Assembly (NCBI RefSeq): GCF_014279775.1
Contig: NZ_CP047961.1
Coordinates: forward strand, 992,001 to 1,056,000
Origin: Synechococcus sp. PROS-9-1
GTDB taxonomy: Bacteria; Cyanobacteriota; Cyanobacteriia; PCC-6307; Cyanobiaceae
DNA length: 64,000 nt
Direction of reading: 5' to 3'
A program made the translations under genes and the position numbers. Below the pieces are notes generated by a model, which was given only the letters and a program-made list of their open reading frames with translations, was not told where the DNA came from and searched no databases. The first letter of the stretch is position 1; each line of letters opens with the position of its first letter. Positions 43,689-52,774 of the stretch are shown in pieces.

Positions 43689-46507
43689 TTCGCTCCACTC
43701 CAGTGGCAAAAATCATCCCGACGATGGGGCGTTTTGGGATCTTGTTGATCCCATTGATTGTGATTCTCTCCAGGCTGCAGGTGGAGTGGTATTGGTTCGA
43801 TCAATTTGAACTCGGGTCTGTTTACGGCAAACGCTTATTTCTTCAATTAGCAGGCGCACTTTTTGCTTTTTTGTTTGTTGGTAGTTGTGCGCTTTGGCGT
43901 CAATCTTGGCTGCGCTCACCTGAATTAGAAAAGGTTGAGCGCAGACCTGTCCTGACTGGCTATCGCTACGGCTTCTGTCTGTTGACATCTCTCCTGGTGC
44001 TGCTCTCCGTTCTCGCCATTGATACACGACTGGCTTGGCTGGCCTGGAGCGAACCTTTTTCATTGTCGTATTGGTGGAGTCTTCCCTTTTCGACAGGTTG
44101 GCCGCTGCTGAGCTTGTCCATTCTGGTGCTGATTTTGATCATGTTCGGCCTCACCCGCAGCCGACGTTTAGGTCTCGCACAGGTTTATGGAAGTGTGTGC
44201 ATTTGTTTGATCGTTGCGCGCAGCTGGGGGCTCTGGAGCCTTGCTCTTTCGATTCCAGATCTTGGCCGCATTGAACCCATGCTCGGGTCTGATGTGAGCT
44301 TTGGGTTGGGTCGTTTTTCTGCGATTGCGCTTGGCCTTGAGTTAGTGCTTTTGCAACTTTCACTCACGCTGAGTACAGCTTTATGGAGTCAATTAACACG
44401 TTCAACTTGCCTTAGTGATTGGACCTTTCCAGGATTAACTGTGCGCCAGCGACATGGTTTGAGGCCTGGTTTTGCTTTGGTTCTGATCACATGCTCCGGG
44501 TTGATGTGGCTCTCAAGGCACCAGTTGCTTTGGACTCAGGATGGAATCGTTGCAGGCGCTGGTTGGCTCGATGTTCATCTGCTGCTTCCTCTGCGATCGG
44601 TGGGTTCGATTGCCCTGCTCGTGTTGGCGTTTGTTGTCTTGCCATCACCCTTTTCCAGTCTTCGTCGCCGTCAGTTAAGGCTGATCCTTGCCTGTATTGC
44701 TGTGGCGTCCTTTGGATTGGAGATGGTTTTGTTTCCTTTGATGCATTGGCTTGTGGTGCGTCCGCGGGAATTACAGCTCGAGAGCCCTTACATCAGTCGT
44801 GCGATTGAGGCCACGCGTCATGCCTATCAATTGGATCGAATTACCACCCGACAAGTTGATCCTTCTCCTCGCTTAAGTCCCAGGGATCTCCAAGACGGTG
44901 CCAGTACGTTGCGCAATATTCGTTTGTGGGATAGCCAACCTCTTCTTGCTACGAATCGACAGCTTCAGCAGCTCAGGGTTTACTACCGCTTTACGAATGC
45001 AGCTGTTGATCGCTATCAGTTGCGTCCTGATTTACTGGAACGCCAGCAGGTGATCCTTGCTGCGCGTGAACTCGACCAGGCGGCCCTCCCCAAGCGATCA
45101 CGTACTTGGCAAAATCGTCACTTTGTCTTTACACATGGTTTTGGATTCACATTGAGTCCAGTGAATTCAAGCGCTGCAGATGGACTGCCTGATTATTTTA
45201 TAAGCGATATTGGTCGTTCAGCGAGTATTAATGGCAACGAATTTCTTGATATTAGTCGTGACGATGTAAAGAAGAATGTGCCGATTGGACGAGCTGCGCT
45301 CTATTTCGGAATGCTTCCATCTCCCTATGCCGTTGCTCCAACACAAATTGAGGAATTTAATCATCCAGAAGGAGACGAAAATACCTACAACCATTATTCA
45401 GGTGGAGCTGGCATCCCACTGGCGTCTTTAGGACAGCGGATTGCTGCATCGATCTACATCCGTGATCCAAGGTTGCTTAATACGGGCGTCCTTCAACCTG
45501 ATTCACGCCTATTACTTCGACGTGATGTCAAAAAGCGTGTGAAGGCTTTAGCACCCTTTTTGCAGTTGAAAGGTGATCCCTATCTTGTATCAGTTCCTAT
45601 GGAGTCTGGTCTTGATCAGTATCAAGACGATCAACACCAGTACTGGATTGTTGATGGATACACCAGCTCAAACACTTATCCCTATGCATCAACACTTCCA
45701 GATGGACAAGAGATGCGTTATGTACGCAATTCAGTGAAAGCTGTCGTTGATGCTTATAACGGCACAGTTCATCTGTATGTGAGTGAACCTGACGATCCGA
45801 TGATTCGTGGTTGGCAGAAGGTTTTCCCCGCATTATTTCAGCCCTTAGAGTCAATGCCTACATCTTTGCGTCAGCATCTGATGGTTCCTGGTTCTTTGTT
45901 TGAATTACAGGTACAGCAATTGCTCCGCTATCATGTTACAAATCCACGCATTTTCTATAGTGGAGATGACGTTTGGCAAGTACCAAAAGAGCTGTATGGA
46001 AAGACGCAGATTCCAGTAGCTCCATATCATATTACTGCGCAAGTAAAACCGAGTGTTGACTCTGAGTTTTTACTTTTACAACCGCTTACTCCGCTAGCAC
46101 GTCCCAATCTTTCCGGTTGGTTAGCGGCTAGAAACGATTCTGAGCATTATGGAGAACTGATTCTGTTGCGATTTCCTAGTGATGTTCCGATCTTTGGCCC
46201 TGAGCAGATCCAGGCTTTGATCAATCAGAATCCGGTGATTAGCCAGCAGTTTGGTCTTTGGGACCGTGCGGGCTCTCAAGTGGTCCAAGGCAACCTTTTG
46301 GTAGTGCCACTTGGGAATGCTCTTCTCTATGTTGAGCCGATTTATTTAAGAGCACGTCGCGGTGGTTTGCCGACGTTAACGCGTGTTGTAGTCAGCGATG
46401 GCAGCCGTGTTGCGATGGCCAAAGATTTACGCACGGGCCTTGATGCTCTTCTTCAGGGGAGTGGAACCAAGGATGTTGTTGTGCAGGAGCTTGATAAGGA
46501 TTTATAG
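43685..46507 (+). CDS. UPF0182 large membrane protein
   Basis: 940 residues. The N-terminal third has about seven membrane helices (to about residue 350). A large extracytoplasmic domain follows, with RELQLESPYISRAIEATRHAY, DYFISDIGRSA and QYWIVDGYTSSNTYPYAS typical of UPF0182. The family is widespread in cyanobacteria and actinobacteria; function unknown. The TTG start overlaps the ftsH stop; an ATG 36 bases in (43721) is an alternative. Translational coupling with ftsH suggests a membrane quality-control link. Confidence 0.93.
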   Translation: MIRSTPVAKIIPTMGRFGILLIPLIVILSRLQVEWYWFDQFELGSVYGKRLFLQLAGALFAFLFVGSCALWRQSWLRSPELEKVERRPVLTGYRYGFCLLTSLLVLLSVLAIDTRLAWLAWSEPFSLSYWWSLPFSTGWPLLSLSILVLILIMFGLTRSRRLGLAQVYGSVCICLIVARSWGLWSLALSIPDLGRIEPMLGSDVSFGLGRFSAIALGLELVLLQLSLTLSTALWSQLTRSTCLSDWTFPGLTVRQRHGLRPGFALVLITCSGLMWLSRHQLLWTQDGIVAGAGWLDVHLLLPLRSVGSIALLVLAFVVLPSPFSSLRRRQLRLILACIAVASFGLEMVLFPLMHWLVVRPRELQLESPYISRAIEATRHAYQLDRITTRQVDPSPRLSPRDLQDGASTLRNIRLWDSQPLLATNRQLQQLRVYYRFTNAAVDRYQLRPDLLERQQVILAARELDQAALPKRSRTWQNRHFVFTHGFGFTLSPVNSSAADGLPDYFISDIGRSASINGNEFLDISRDDVKKNVPIGRAALYFGMLPSPYAVAPTQIEEFNHPEGDENTYNHYSGGAGIPLASLGQRIAASIYIRDPRLLNTGVLQPDSRLLLRRDVKKRVKALAPFLQLKGDPYLVSVPMESGLDQYQDDQHQYWIVDGYTSSNTYPYASTLPDGQEMRYVRNSVKAVVDAYNGTVHLYVSEPDDPMIRGWQKVFPALFQPLESMPTSLRQHLMVPGSLFELQVQQLLRYHVTNPRIFYSGDDVWQVPKELYGKTQIPVAPYHITAQVKPSVDSEFLLLQPLTPLARPNLSGWLAARNDSEHYGELILLRFPSDVPIFGPEQIQALINQNPVISQQFGLWDRAGSQVVQGNLLVVPLGNALLYVEPIYLRARRGGLPTLTRVVVSDGSRVAMAKDLRTGLDALLQGSGTKDVVVQELDKDL

Positions 46508-46987
46508 CCCTATTATTTTGTAGTGGCTTTGGGATTAAATTATTCCAGTTCCGGAAGCAATATGCAAACCTACTAATAAGCACAGGCTAATATCGATAGC
46601 AGGGATCAATAAATGAATAACTAATTATTTGACGATATCTTTTGAACCATCAATTCGTCCAAGCTCCCCTTCCCCTCTCCAGCCTTGGATCACTCACTCT
46701 CCTTTCACAGCAGAAGACGGTGATGCCAGCCTAACCAGCCACAGCCTGCAGGAACGGCAACGAGGGGACCTCTGATTGAAGACGTGTGGGATGCTCCAGA
46801 CGATATCGAGTCAGGCGATGCGTCCGCGCATGCGTGACAAGCAGGACTAGTGAAGCGCGCAATCACAGACAGACAAGACATAAAAAATCGGGATAGATCA
46901 GTGACCTATCCCGTGACCTCAATCATTTGGCCATTCGACTTAAAGTGCCTGCAAGGGCTGATCCTTAAAGCCTTATGACGGTGTCGA
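46508..46987. other. 480-base gene-free stretch between UPF0182 and peroxiredoxin
   Basis: No frame with family features. The right part holds the peroxiredoxin terminator (46889-46913). The remainder is unremarkable, with stops in all frames. I see no tRNA or other structured RNA in it. Confidence 0.45.
46882..46913 (-). terminator. Intrinsic terminator of the peroxiredoxin gene
   Basis: A perfect 8-bp stem, CGGGATAG with CTATCCCG (46889-46896 and 46906-46913), with a nine-base loop. Read on the minus strand the stem is followed by ATTTTTTA, giving a standard rho-independent terminator about 75 bases downstream of the peroxiredoxin stop. Confidence 0.8.
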
Positions 46988-47590
46988 TCAGCCGATCGCA
47001 GCAAAAAACTCTTTGCTGCCCTTGGGATCAGGCTTCATGGTCTTCTCGCCTGGTGTCCAGTTAGCTGGACAGACTTCATCTGGATTGGACTGCACGTACT
47101 GGAATGCTTGAAGTACGCGCAGGGTCTCGTCAACATTCCGGCCAACAGGCAAGTTGTTGATCGTGGCGTGCATGATCACACCCTCTGGGTCGATGATGAA
47201 CAAACCACGCAGAGCCACGCCTTCAGCGTCATCGAGAACGTTGTAAGCAGTGGAAATTTCCTTCTTCAGATCTGAAACGAGCGGATAGTTGATATCTCCG
47301 ATGCCGCCTTGATTGCGTGCGGTTTGGATCCAAGCCAGGTGACTGAATTGGCTATCCACTGAGATACCCAGCACTTCGGTGTTTTTGCTGGAGAAATCAG
47401 AGTAGCGATCGCTGAACGCTGTGATTTCAGTTGGGCAAACGAAGGTGAAGTCCAGTGGGTAGAAAAACAGCACCACGTACTTGCCGCGGTACTGAGACAA
47501 GCTGATCTCTTTGAACTCCTGATCAACTACAGCGGTAGCTGTGAAATCAGGGGCCTGTTGGCCCACGCGCAGGCAACCGTTGTCGGTCAT
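46988..47590 (-). CDS. Typical 2-Cys peroxiredoxin
   Basis: Thiol peroxidase reducing H2O2 and organic peroxides, recycled by thioredoxin. 200 residues. The peroxidatic Cys is C52 in DFTFVCPTE and the resolving Cys is C174 in DEVCPANW. The [13 protein letters not shown] insert and [17 protein letters not shown] form match chloroplast/cyanobacterial 2-CysPrx. It is monocistronic with its own terminator. Confidence 0.95.
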   Translation of the reverse strand: MTDNGCLRVGQQAPDFTATAVVDQEFKEISLSQYRGKYVVLFFYPLDFTFVCPTEITAFSDRYSDFSSKNTEVLGISVDSQFSHLAWIQTARNQGGIGDINYPLVSDLKKEISTAYNVLDDAEGVALRGLFIIDPEGVIMHATINNLPVGRNVDETLRVLQAFQYVQSNPDEVCPANWTPGEKTMKPDPKGSKEFFAAIG

Positions 47591-47765
47591 GATGAAAGGT
47601 CGATGGGTACGTGACGGAAGCAGCAGACCAGACTCAATCCAAAGTCGGTCCGACTTCTAGTTACATCGCTTAATTTATCACGCCCTACCCTTGCCTGCAG
47701 TTGGCGGAATCGCGCATAGCTTGCTGCTGATGGAGTCCTAAAATAAATAGATGATTGATCAACCC

Positions 47766-48044
47766 ATGGCTTGGGATCAGGCCTTATTACGCAAATTCAG
47801 CAGTACAGGTCACTTCCGACTCTTAAATCAAGTCCGCAGCGAGCTCAAAAGTCAGCCACTGAATCGTGATGCCCAGACCAGAAAGCTCGTGCTTCAGGCA
47901 AGGCCTCATCACGGACAATCTGTACGACAACAGCGGCGCCCCAATCCTGTTCCAGAAGATCAACCAATTTTAACGCTTGAAGAAACGACGAAGGACAGCC
48001 CAACATCATTCAGAGAGCGACTTAACGCCATCGAAATGCGATGA
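47766..48044 (+). CDS. Conserved cyanobacterial hypothetical protein
   Basis: About 92 residues from ATG 47766 (in-frame ATG 47751). The N-terminus MAWDQALLRKFSSTGHFRLLNQVRSEL is followed by a basic, Gln/Arg/Pro-rich mid-part and a helical SFRERLNAIEM end. The 'lRKFsstGHFRLLnQvrsELk' segment looks conserved in picocyanobacteria; function unknown. The tRNA-Met gene lies just downstream on the opposite strand. Confidence 0.65.
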   Translation: MAWDQALLRKFSSTGHFRLLNQVRSELKSQPLNRDAQTRKLVLQARPHHGQSVRQQRRPNPVPEDQPILTLEETTKDSPTSFRERLNAIEMR

Positions 48045-48081
48045 GATTCATTCGAATTAAAACAATTTAATTAATAAAAAA

Positions 48082-48155
48082 TGGCTCGGGGGAGACTTGA
48101 ACTCCCGACCTTGGGGTTATGAATCCCACGCTCTAACCAGCTGAGCTACCGAGCC
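48082..48155 (-). tRNA. tRNA-Met (CAT)
   Basis: A 74-base cloverleaf read from the minus strand. The acceptor stem is GGCTCGG with CCGAGCC. The D arm is GCTCAGCTGGTTAGAGC. The anticodon loop is ATTCATAA within GGGATTCATAACCCC, and the T arm is GTCGGGAGTTCAAGTCTCCC. The paired G1-C72 excludes the initiator. An Ile-CAT (lysidine-modified) identity cannot be fully excluded, but elongator Met is favoured. No CCA is encoded. Confidence 0.9.
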
Positions 48156-48190
48156 GTAACCTCTAAATTTTAGACGATCGTCAGGACCTC

Positions 48191-49198
48191 TTAGGCCCGA
48201 CGACGTGTTGGAAGCTTTGCCATTGGATCTAATGCTGAACCACCGTATTGGCGTATTTCAAAATGTAGATGAGGTCCAGTGCTTCTCCCAGTACTGCCCA
48301 TGAGTGAGATTCTCACTCCCTGGGGAATGATTTGTCCTTTGCGGACCAAAAGGCGACTGTTGTGGGCGTAACGGGTGGATGATCCGTCGGAGTGAGTCAA
48401 CTCAACCAAATAACCGTAGCCACTCCTCCAACCTGAAAATTTCACAACCCCATCTCTGGCAGCAACGATTGGGGTTCCGACGTTGTTTGCAATATCAATG
48501 CCCTTATGCATACGGCCCCAACGCCATCCAAAGCCAGAGGTGAAGACCCCTTTTGTAGGCCACACGAAGGTTTGATTCCCAACCGAATCATCCTCTTCCT
48601 CTACTCCAGGCAATGGCGGCAGATCTGGGAAGCTTGCACCACCTGAACGTATAGGGCGAATCGCTAACAGAGCCAGCGGTGAAGCTTTGGCAACACGCAC
48701 TTCGCTACCAATGGTCATACGAGCTAGATCCAGACCGGGATTCAGCGAGCGCAATTCACTCAGGCTGACGCCTTGATCTCGAGAAAACGTTGAAAGTGAT
48801 TCGTTCGCTTTGATGCGAACAACGGGTGGCGGAACAGGAGGAGATTGGAGCGGTGCGCTGTGGAGAACGGTTGTTGCGTCAAGGCGAGATGCGTTTTCAA
48901 GTCCTTCCTCAGCGTCAGAAGGGAGAGCTACCCAAGAGCCAGCCTGGATCGACTCAAAGGATGACTGGTCGTTAAGAGCGATGAGATCAGAGGAGGAATA
49001 TCCCAGATCCTCCGCTATACCTTTAAGAGTGCTCTGAGTCGAGACCTTCACCCAAATTCTGCTTTGGGTTGCTGGTGCCGATGCCAGAAGAAAGGGTGCT
49101 TGTACGCGGCCAGCATCGGCAAAACCTGGATGCTGCGCCAAAACAGATAAAGACGTTCCTGATGCGATTGCCGTAACGAGAACGAGAAGGGGCTTCAT
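48191..49198 (-). CDS. LysM and peptidase M23 domain protein (cell-wall hydrolase)
   Basis: 335 residues from ATG 49198, with a signal peptide (MKPLLVLVTAIASGTSLSVLA). Two LysM-type regions (about 50-95 and 150-195) include WVKVSTQSTLKGIAEDLGYS and IKANESLSTFSRDQGVS. The C-terminal lysostaphin-like M23 domain has GFGWRWGRMHKGIDIANNVG (HxxxD zinc site) and the HLHFEIR motif. It trims peptidoglycan at the cell wall or septum. The frame is open upstream into trmL. Confidence 0.9.
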   Translation of the reverse strand: MKPLLVLVTAIASGTSLSVLAQHPGFADAGRVQAPFLLASAPATQSRIWVKVSTQSTLKGIAEDLGYSSSDLIALNDQSSFESIQAGSWVALPSDAEEGLENASRLDATTVLHSAPLQSPPVPPPVVRIKANESLSTFSRDQGVSLSELRSLNPGLDLARMTIGSEVRVAKASPLALLAIRPIRSGGASFPDLPPLPGVEEEDDSVGNQTFVWPTKGVFTSGFGWRWGRMHKGIDIANNVGTPIVAARDGVVKFSGWRSGYGYLVELTHSDGSSTRYAHNSRLLVRKGQIIPQGVRISLMGSTGRSTGPHLHFEIRQYGGSALDPMAKLPTRRRA

Positions 49199-49307
49199 CT
49201 GAATCAGCGATTGGTACCGCTCCTGGAGAAGCCGCCACAGCTCAGGAACGGCCTGAAAGTAACGGGTGTAGGAGATTGGCGCAAGGGCTGAAGTGTCAGC
49301 TTGCCAA

Positions 49308-49868
49308 TTACCACAACTGCAGCTGCGAGCCTGCTTGGTGGCTGACGATGGCACAAGCCACAGAAAGATTGAGGCTTCGTACGCCCCCTAGGCCATCTTC
49401 TCCGGCGCTACATGGCATCGAAATGGTTGTGATCTGGGTGCATCGGCTGCGTGTTGCTTCCGATAGGCCGGTGTCTTCCCTGCCGAATAACAAAATATCT
49501 CCCCGTTGGAACTGCATGTCTTGAAGAGGCACCCCTCCTCGACGGCTACAGCCAATCACCCTTGAGACTTGGGCAAGGGACTCAAAAAATGCGTCGACAT
49601 TCTTGTGGATGGTGATGTCTACGTGAGGCCAATAATCAAGACCAGCCCTTTTTAAATAACGATCTTCAAGACTGAACCCAAGAGGTTCAATTAAATCCAA
49701 CGGCAAACCAAAAGCTGCACAAGTACGGGCAATATTTCCTGTATTTGGAGGAATTCGAGGTTCATATAGCGCCACCCTCAAGGGTTTTTGGATCAAAGGC
49801 TTCTCATCCGAAGATTGTTTGCCAGATGATTGATTAATTAAGGATTGATTGATTGAGGCTTTCTTCAC
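49308..49868 (-). CDS. trmL: tRNA (cytidine(34)-2'-O)-methyltransferase TrmL
   Basis: SPOUT-fold methyltransferase for wobble position 34 of tRNA-Leu. 186 residues. A Ser/Gln/Asn-rich leader (about 1-28) precedes the conserved RVALYEPRIPPNTGNIARTC, then FGREDTGLSE and ISMPCSAGEDGLGGVRSLNLSVA. The GTG start overlaps the cobU stop by GTGA, so it is coupled. Leader length suggests an optional later start near residue 29. Confidence 0.93.
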   Translation of the reverse strand: MKKASINQSLINQSSGKQSSDEKPLIQKPLRVALYEPRIPPNTGNIARTCAAFGLPLDLIEPLGFSLEDRYLKRAGLDYWPHVDITIHKNVDAFFESLAQVSRVIGCSRRGGVPLQDMQFQRGDILLFGREDTGLSEATRSRCTQITTISMPCSAGEDGLGGVRSLNLSVACAIVSHQAGSQLQLW

Positions 49869-50431
49869 GGAACGAGCATGCCTAATTGAGTGAGATTCAA
49901 AGCTCTGCCTTGAACAACGAGCCAGCTGTCTGCCGCGTGTTGTTCTAATCGTTGGGCTAGCCAGCCTTGGCGGTCACGAAACAATCCGCCAATCATTGTG
50001 GAGGGGACGACACCCCAGCCTGTTTCTTCAATGACGATCACGGTGGGGCGTCTTCGAGTGAGAAGACTTTGAACCAGATCTTCCGCCTCTTGCTCCCACT
50101 GAAGATCATTGCGATCGAGGTGCACGGCCGTAAAGCCTCCAAGGGCATCGATCAGCAAGGGTTGATTGGCATCTTCTCTGCGTATGCATTCAGCAAGCTT
50201 TGATCCCGGTTCGCGTAGTTGCCAGTGCAACGGTCGTCTTTCTCGATGTAGTCGCATCCGTTCATCCCAGCTTGGATCATTCGAACGATGGGCAGAGGTC
50301 GCTACGTAGGTGACCGTCTCTTGAGAGCTGAGCAAATGTTCAGCCCATCTGCTTTTCCCTCCACGGCTTGGTCCGCTAACAACAATGAGCCCGTTGGGAA
50401 GCTCTGGGCTTTTTGTGTTTGGATGAGCCAA
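49865..50431 (-). CDS. cobU: Adenosylcobinamide kinase/guanylyltransferase CobU
   Basis: Activates adenosylcobinamide to GDP-cobinamide in the late cobalamin pathway. 188 residues. P-loop VSGPSRGGKSRWAEHL (about 18-33), with YVATSAHRSNDPSWDERMRLHRERR as the GTP and His-nucleotidylation region. The EETGWGVVPSTMIGGLFRD block is characteristic. Other cobalamin genes are not in the window. The start is TTG 50431, four bases from the pxcA stop. Confidence 0.92.
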   Translation of the reverse strand: MAHPNTKSPELPNGLIVVSGPSRGGKSRWAEHLLSSQETVTYVATSAHRSNDPSWDERMRLHRERRPLHWQLREPGSKLAECIRREDANQPLLIDALGGFTAVHLDRNDLQWEQEAEDLVQSLLTRRRPTVIVIEETGWGVVPSTMIGGLFRDRQGWLAQRLEQHAADSWLVVQGRALNLTQLGMLVP

Positions 50432-50435
50432 AGCG

Positions 50436-51584
50436 TTATCCGCCTCCGTTCATGCCTCGCAATGTGGCGACTGAGGATGGACTGACACGGTTGAGATAGC
50501 GGAAGATCCAATATTTGAATATTGTCGCCAAAATCACAGGGAATGTAGCGATGAAAAGCAGGATAAAGTTTTCACGTGCTGGAAATCCAAAGTGATTTGC
50601 AATGCCATCAAGAAGCACAGTCCAGCCTTCTGGGCTATGAAATCCAACAAAGATGTCGGTGAAGAGAATAATCGCAAAGGCTTTGGCTGAGTCGCTTAAT
50701 CCGTATACAGCCTCATCAAAAAATCCGCGAAGAACCCTAAGCTCCTCGCGACTGAACAAGCAAACCATGACGAAGGCAAGCGTGGCTGAAATGTCTGCTA
50801 AAACATTTTTCACAGCATGGGTGCTTTCAGTGTCAGCCTCTTCTTTGAGCTCAGCAGCCTTCTTGCCTAATTGTTGTTGTAGTTCTTCTTGGCTTGGGAT
50901 TGAGTCGCCGCGAAGAAGGGCATCGAATTCAATTTCTGCCTTATAAACTCTCAACTTTTCAACAGCTTGTTCTTCAAGTTGTGGCTTTGGGTAACTCAAG
51001 AAGGGCAGGTCTGGAGCAAAGCGGTCTACAGCAGGACTGATGATGTAGGTGCGGCCGACCTGTTGAACTAACAGAGGTACCAGAATCAGTAGTAAAAGAA
51101 CCTTCAACGAGATCAGGGTTGAATCCCTGCGTCTTCTAAAGCCTGCAACTAATGTCGCTTCTCCGGCAGGATTGAGCTGCCTGCGCACCTTGTCGAAGAC
51201 CCCGAGCAGTGAGCGCGGCAGCGGATCTGGAGCGCGAGTCATGGTTGGAGCCCCCGCAGCCCGTTTAGGGCTATACCGATTTACGACACTTTCAATCAGC
51301 TGAAGTTGACGTAATTCCTGGGGATCCAGCTGGGCTCGCTGGTACTCCAGTTGATCTAGCGACAAACGACAAACATTGATCGCAACTCGAAACTTGCGCA
51401 GAACTGTCGCCTGCACTGATTTCGGAACAGAGAGCTCAAGTTCGGGACGAATGGGTCGGTCGCCGTAATACTCCAGTTCCAAGCTCTGGATTAATAAGGC
51501 CGCTTCATAGCCCCGATCGAGGTCAGAGTTGAAATCAAGTGCGTTGGCTTTGCCGAAGGCTCCTATCCAATTGCGAAATGCCAT
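50436..51584 (-). CDS. pxcA: Proton extrusion protein PxcA (CemA-like)
   Basis: Light-dependent H+ extrusion at the cytoplasmic membrane, needed for CO2/HCO3- balance. 382 residues. A long hydrophilic N-terminal half (about 1-165) precedes four membrane segments: about 170-190 (LISLKVLLLLILVPLL), then two near 265-320 and the last near 340-365 (ENFILLFIATFPVILATIF). This matches the CemA/PcxA family, here of the larger cyanobacterial type. It sits between cobU and the TPM gene on the minus strand. Confidence 0.93.
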   Translation of the reverse strand: MAFRNWIGAFGKANALDFNSDLDRGYEAALLIQSLELEYYGDRPIRPELELSVPKSVQATVLRKFRVAINVCRLSLDQLEYQRAQLDPQELRQLQLIESVVNRYSPKRAAGAPTMTRAPDPLPRSLLGVFDKVRRQLNPAGEATLVAGFRRRRDSTLISLKVLLLLILVPLLVQQVGRTYIISPAVDRFAPDLPFLSYPKPQLEEQAVEKLRVYKAEIEFDALLRGDSIPSQEELQQQLGKKAAELKEEADTESTHAVKNVLADISATLAFVMVCLFSREELRVLRGFFDEAVYGLSDSAKAFAIILFTDIFVGFHSPEGWTVLLDGIANHFGFPARENFILLFIATFPVILATIFKYWIFRYLNRVSPSSVATLRGMNGGG

Positions 51585-51590
51585 AGCTGA

Positions 51591-52271
51591 TCAGCGTGAG
51601 AAGACCCACCAGGTGGCCATCGGCACAATGGTTCCGACCACCAGCAGCACAATGACCCAAGTGAAGGCATTGCTTTCACGTGTTTCCTCAACAGTGGGAA
51701 CGTTTGTGGGAATCGTGGTGCGTTCAATTTCAATCGGTGGGCCTGGATCTTCGCCCCCATCAAGAACGACTGCAATTCGATCAATTCCATCCATGGATGC
51801 CTGTCGGAATCTCTCGCCATCACGCATCGGCTGACTCATCGTGGTTCGAGCAGTACTGCGGAGCAACGCGTCTGGTAGTTGATCGCTCAGCTCTGCTGAG
51901 ATCACAACCGCAGCTTGTTTGTTCTGAGTTTCTTCAAGGAAAAGAAGCAGAGGACGCTCACTCCTGTTGTCGTTATTTGACCAACGTTCCACCAATTCTT
52001 CTCCGAATCCCGTGAGACTCAGCCCGTAGTCCAGTTTCCGTAGGGTGATCACCCTGGCGTCCACCTTGGAAGACTCCAGTTGATTCAGTCGCGTTTCGAT
52101 TTCATTCTTTCCAGCCCGACTCAACACGTCAGCTGAATCCAGGACGGCTTCATCCGGCGGCTGAGCTGGTAAGTCTTGGGGAGATAAGGCAAAACCCGCT
52201 GGCACTGCCAAAAAGAAACAGAGACTTGCGGCGATGAGCAGCTGCAGAGACTTGAAGAGGCTAGGCATCAT
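51591..52271 (-). CDS. TPM-domain protein (Psb32-like)
   Basis: 226 residues. It has a signal peptide (about 1-29) and then a TPM domain with LDSADVLSRAGKNEIETRL and SVLTLRK-like VDARVITLRKLDYG. A C-terminal membrane anchor follows at about 202-222 (AFTWVIVLLVVGTIVPMATWWVF). The lumenal TPM with a C-terminal anchor fits cyanobacterial Psb32, linked to photosystem II repair. Naming as Psb32 is by homology. It is adjacent to pxcA with a six-base gap. Confidence 0.87.
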   Translation of the reverse strand: MMPSLFKSLQLLIAASLCFFLAVPAGFALSPQDLPAQPPDEAVLDSADVLSRAGKNEIETRLNQLESSKVDARVITLRKLDYGLSLTGFGEELVERWSNNDNRSERPLLLFLEETQNKQAAVVISAELSDQLPDALLRSTARTTMSQPMRDGERFRQASMDGIDRIAVVLDGGEDPGPPIEIERTTIPTNVPTVEETRESNAFTWVIVLLVVGTIVPMATWWVFSR

Positions 52272-52298
52272 GAGGCGTTCGATTGGTGGAGTCTGCCG

Positions 52299-52706
52299 TC
52301 AGTTGGCAAGGCTGTCGTGATTCAAGGCCATGATCGCGTCCATCACTGCTTGAGCTTTGCCTTGAGGTAGTTCGACGCTTTGAGCGAGCTCGTCGAGAAA
52401 GGTTTGTTCCTCAGTGGTCACGGTCCTATCAGCGTGAACCAGCTGCACGGCCACAGCAAGTGCTGTTTCCTGTTGCGATTGTTTGAGTTGGGGTAGGGCG
52501 TCTTTGATCAATTGACTTGATCCTTTCTCGCGAAGGCGTTTGAGTAGATGGTCAAACAACATTGCCATCTCACTCTCGCTTCGATCCTTGTAAGGGGTTC
52601 GATATTCCAGTTGAAGCCTTAAAGCATGCGCTTCATCTTTGCCCAGAACTCCATCACAAGCCACTGTGGCCAGCGCGATCGCGGCAAAGGCTTCGGATTC
52701 GGTCAT
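52299..52706 (-). CDS. TerB-family (tellurite resistance) protein
   Basis: 135 residues, helical. The TerB pattern is FAAIALATVACDGVLGKDEAHAL and LAVAVQLVHADRTVTTEEQTFLDELA, with the paired acidic residues that bind metal in TerB. Not tied to tellurite resistance in cyanobacteria. It is separated from the TPM gene by 27 bases and divergent from the CCB-type gene. Confidence 0.85.
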   Translation of the reverse strand: MTESEAFAAIALATVACDGVLGKDEAHALRLQLEYRTPYKDRSESEMAMLFDHLLKRLREKGSSQLIKDALPQLKQSQQETALAVAVQLVHADRTVTTEEQTFLDELAQSVELPQGKAQAVMDAIMALNHDSLAN

Positions 52707-52774
52707 CAGCTTTGAAGGGTTGACTTCTATTTCAGCAAAAGTGCATTGATCTGACTGCTCATGAGTTGCAAAAA

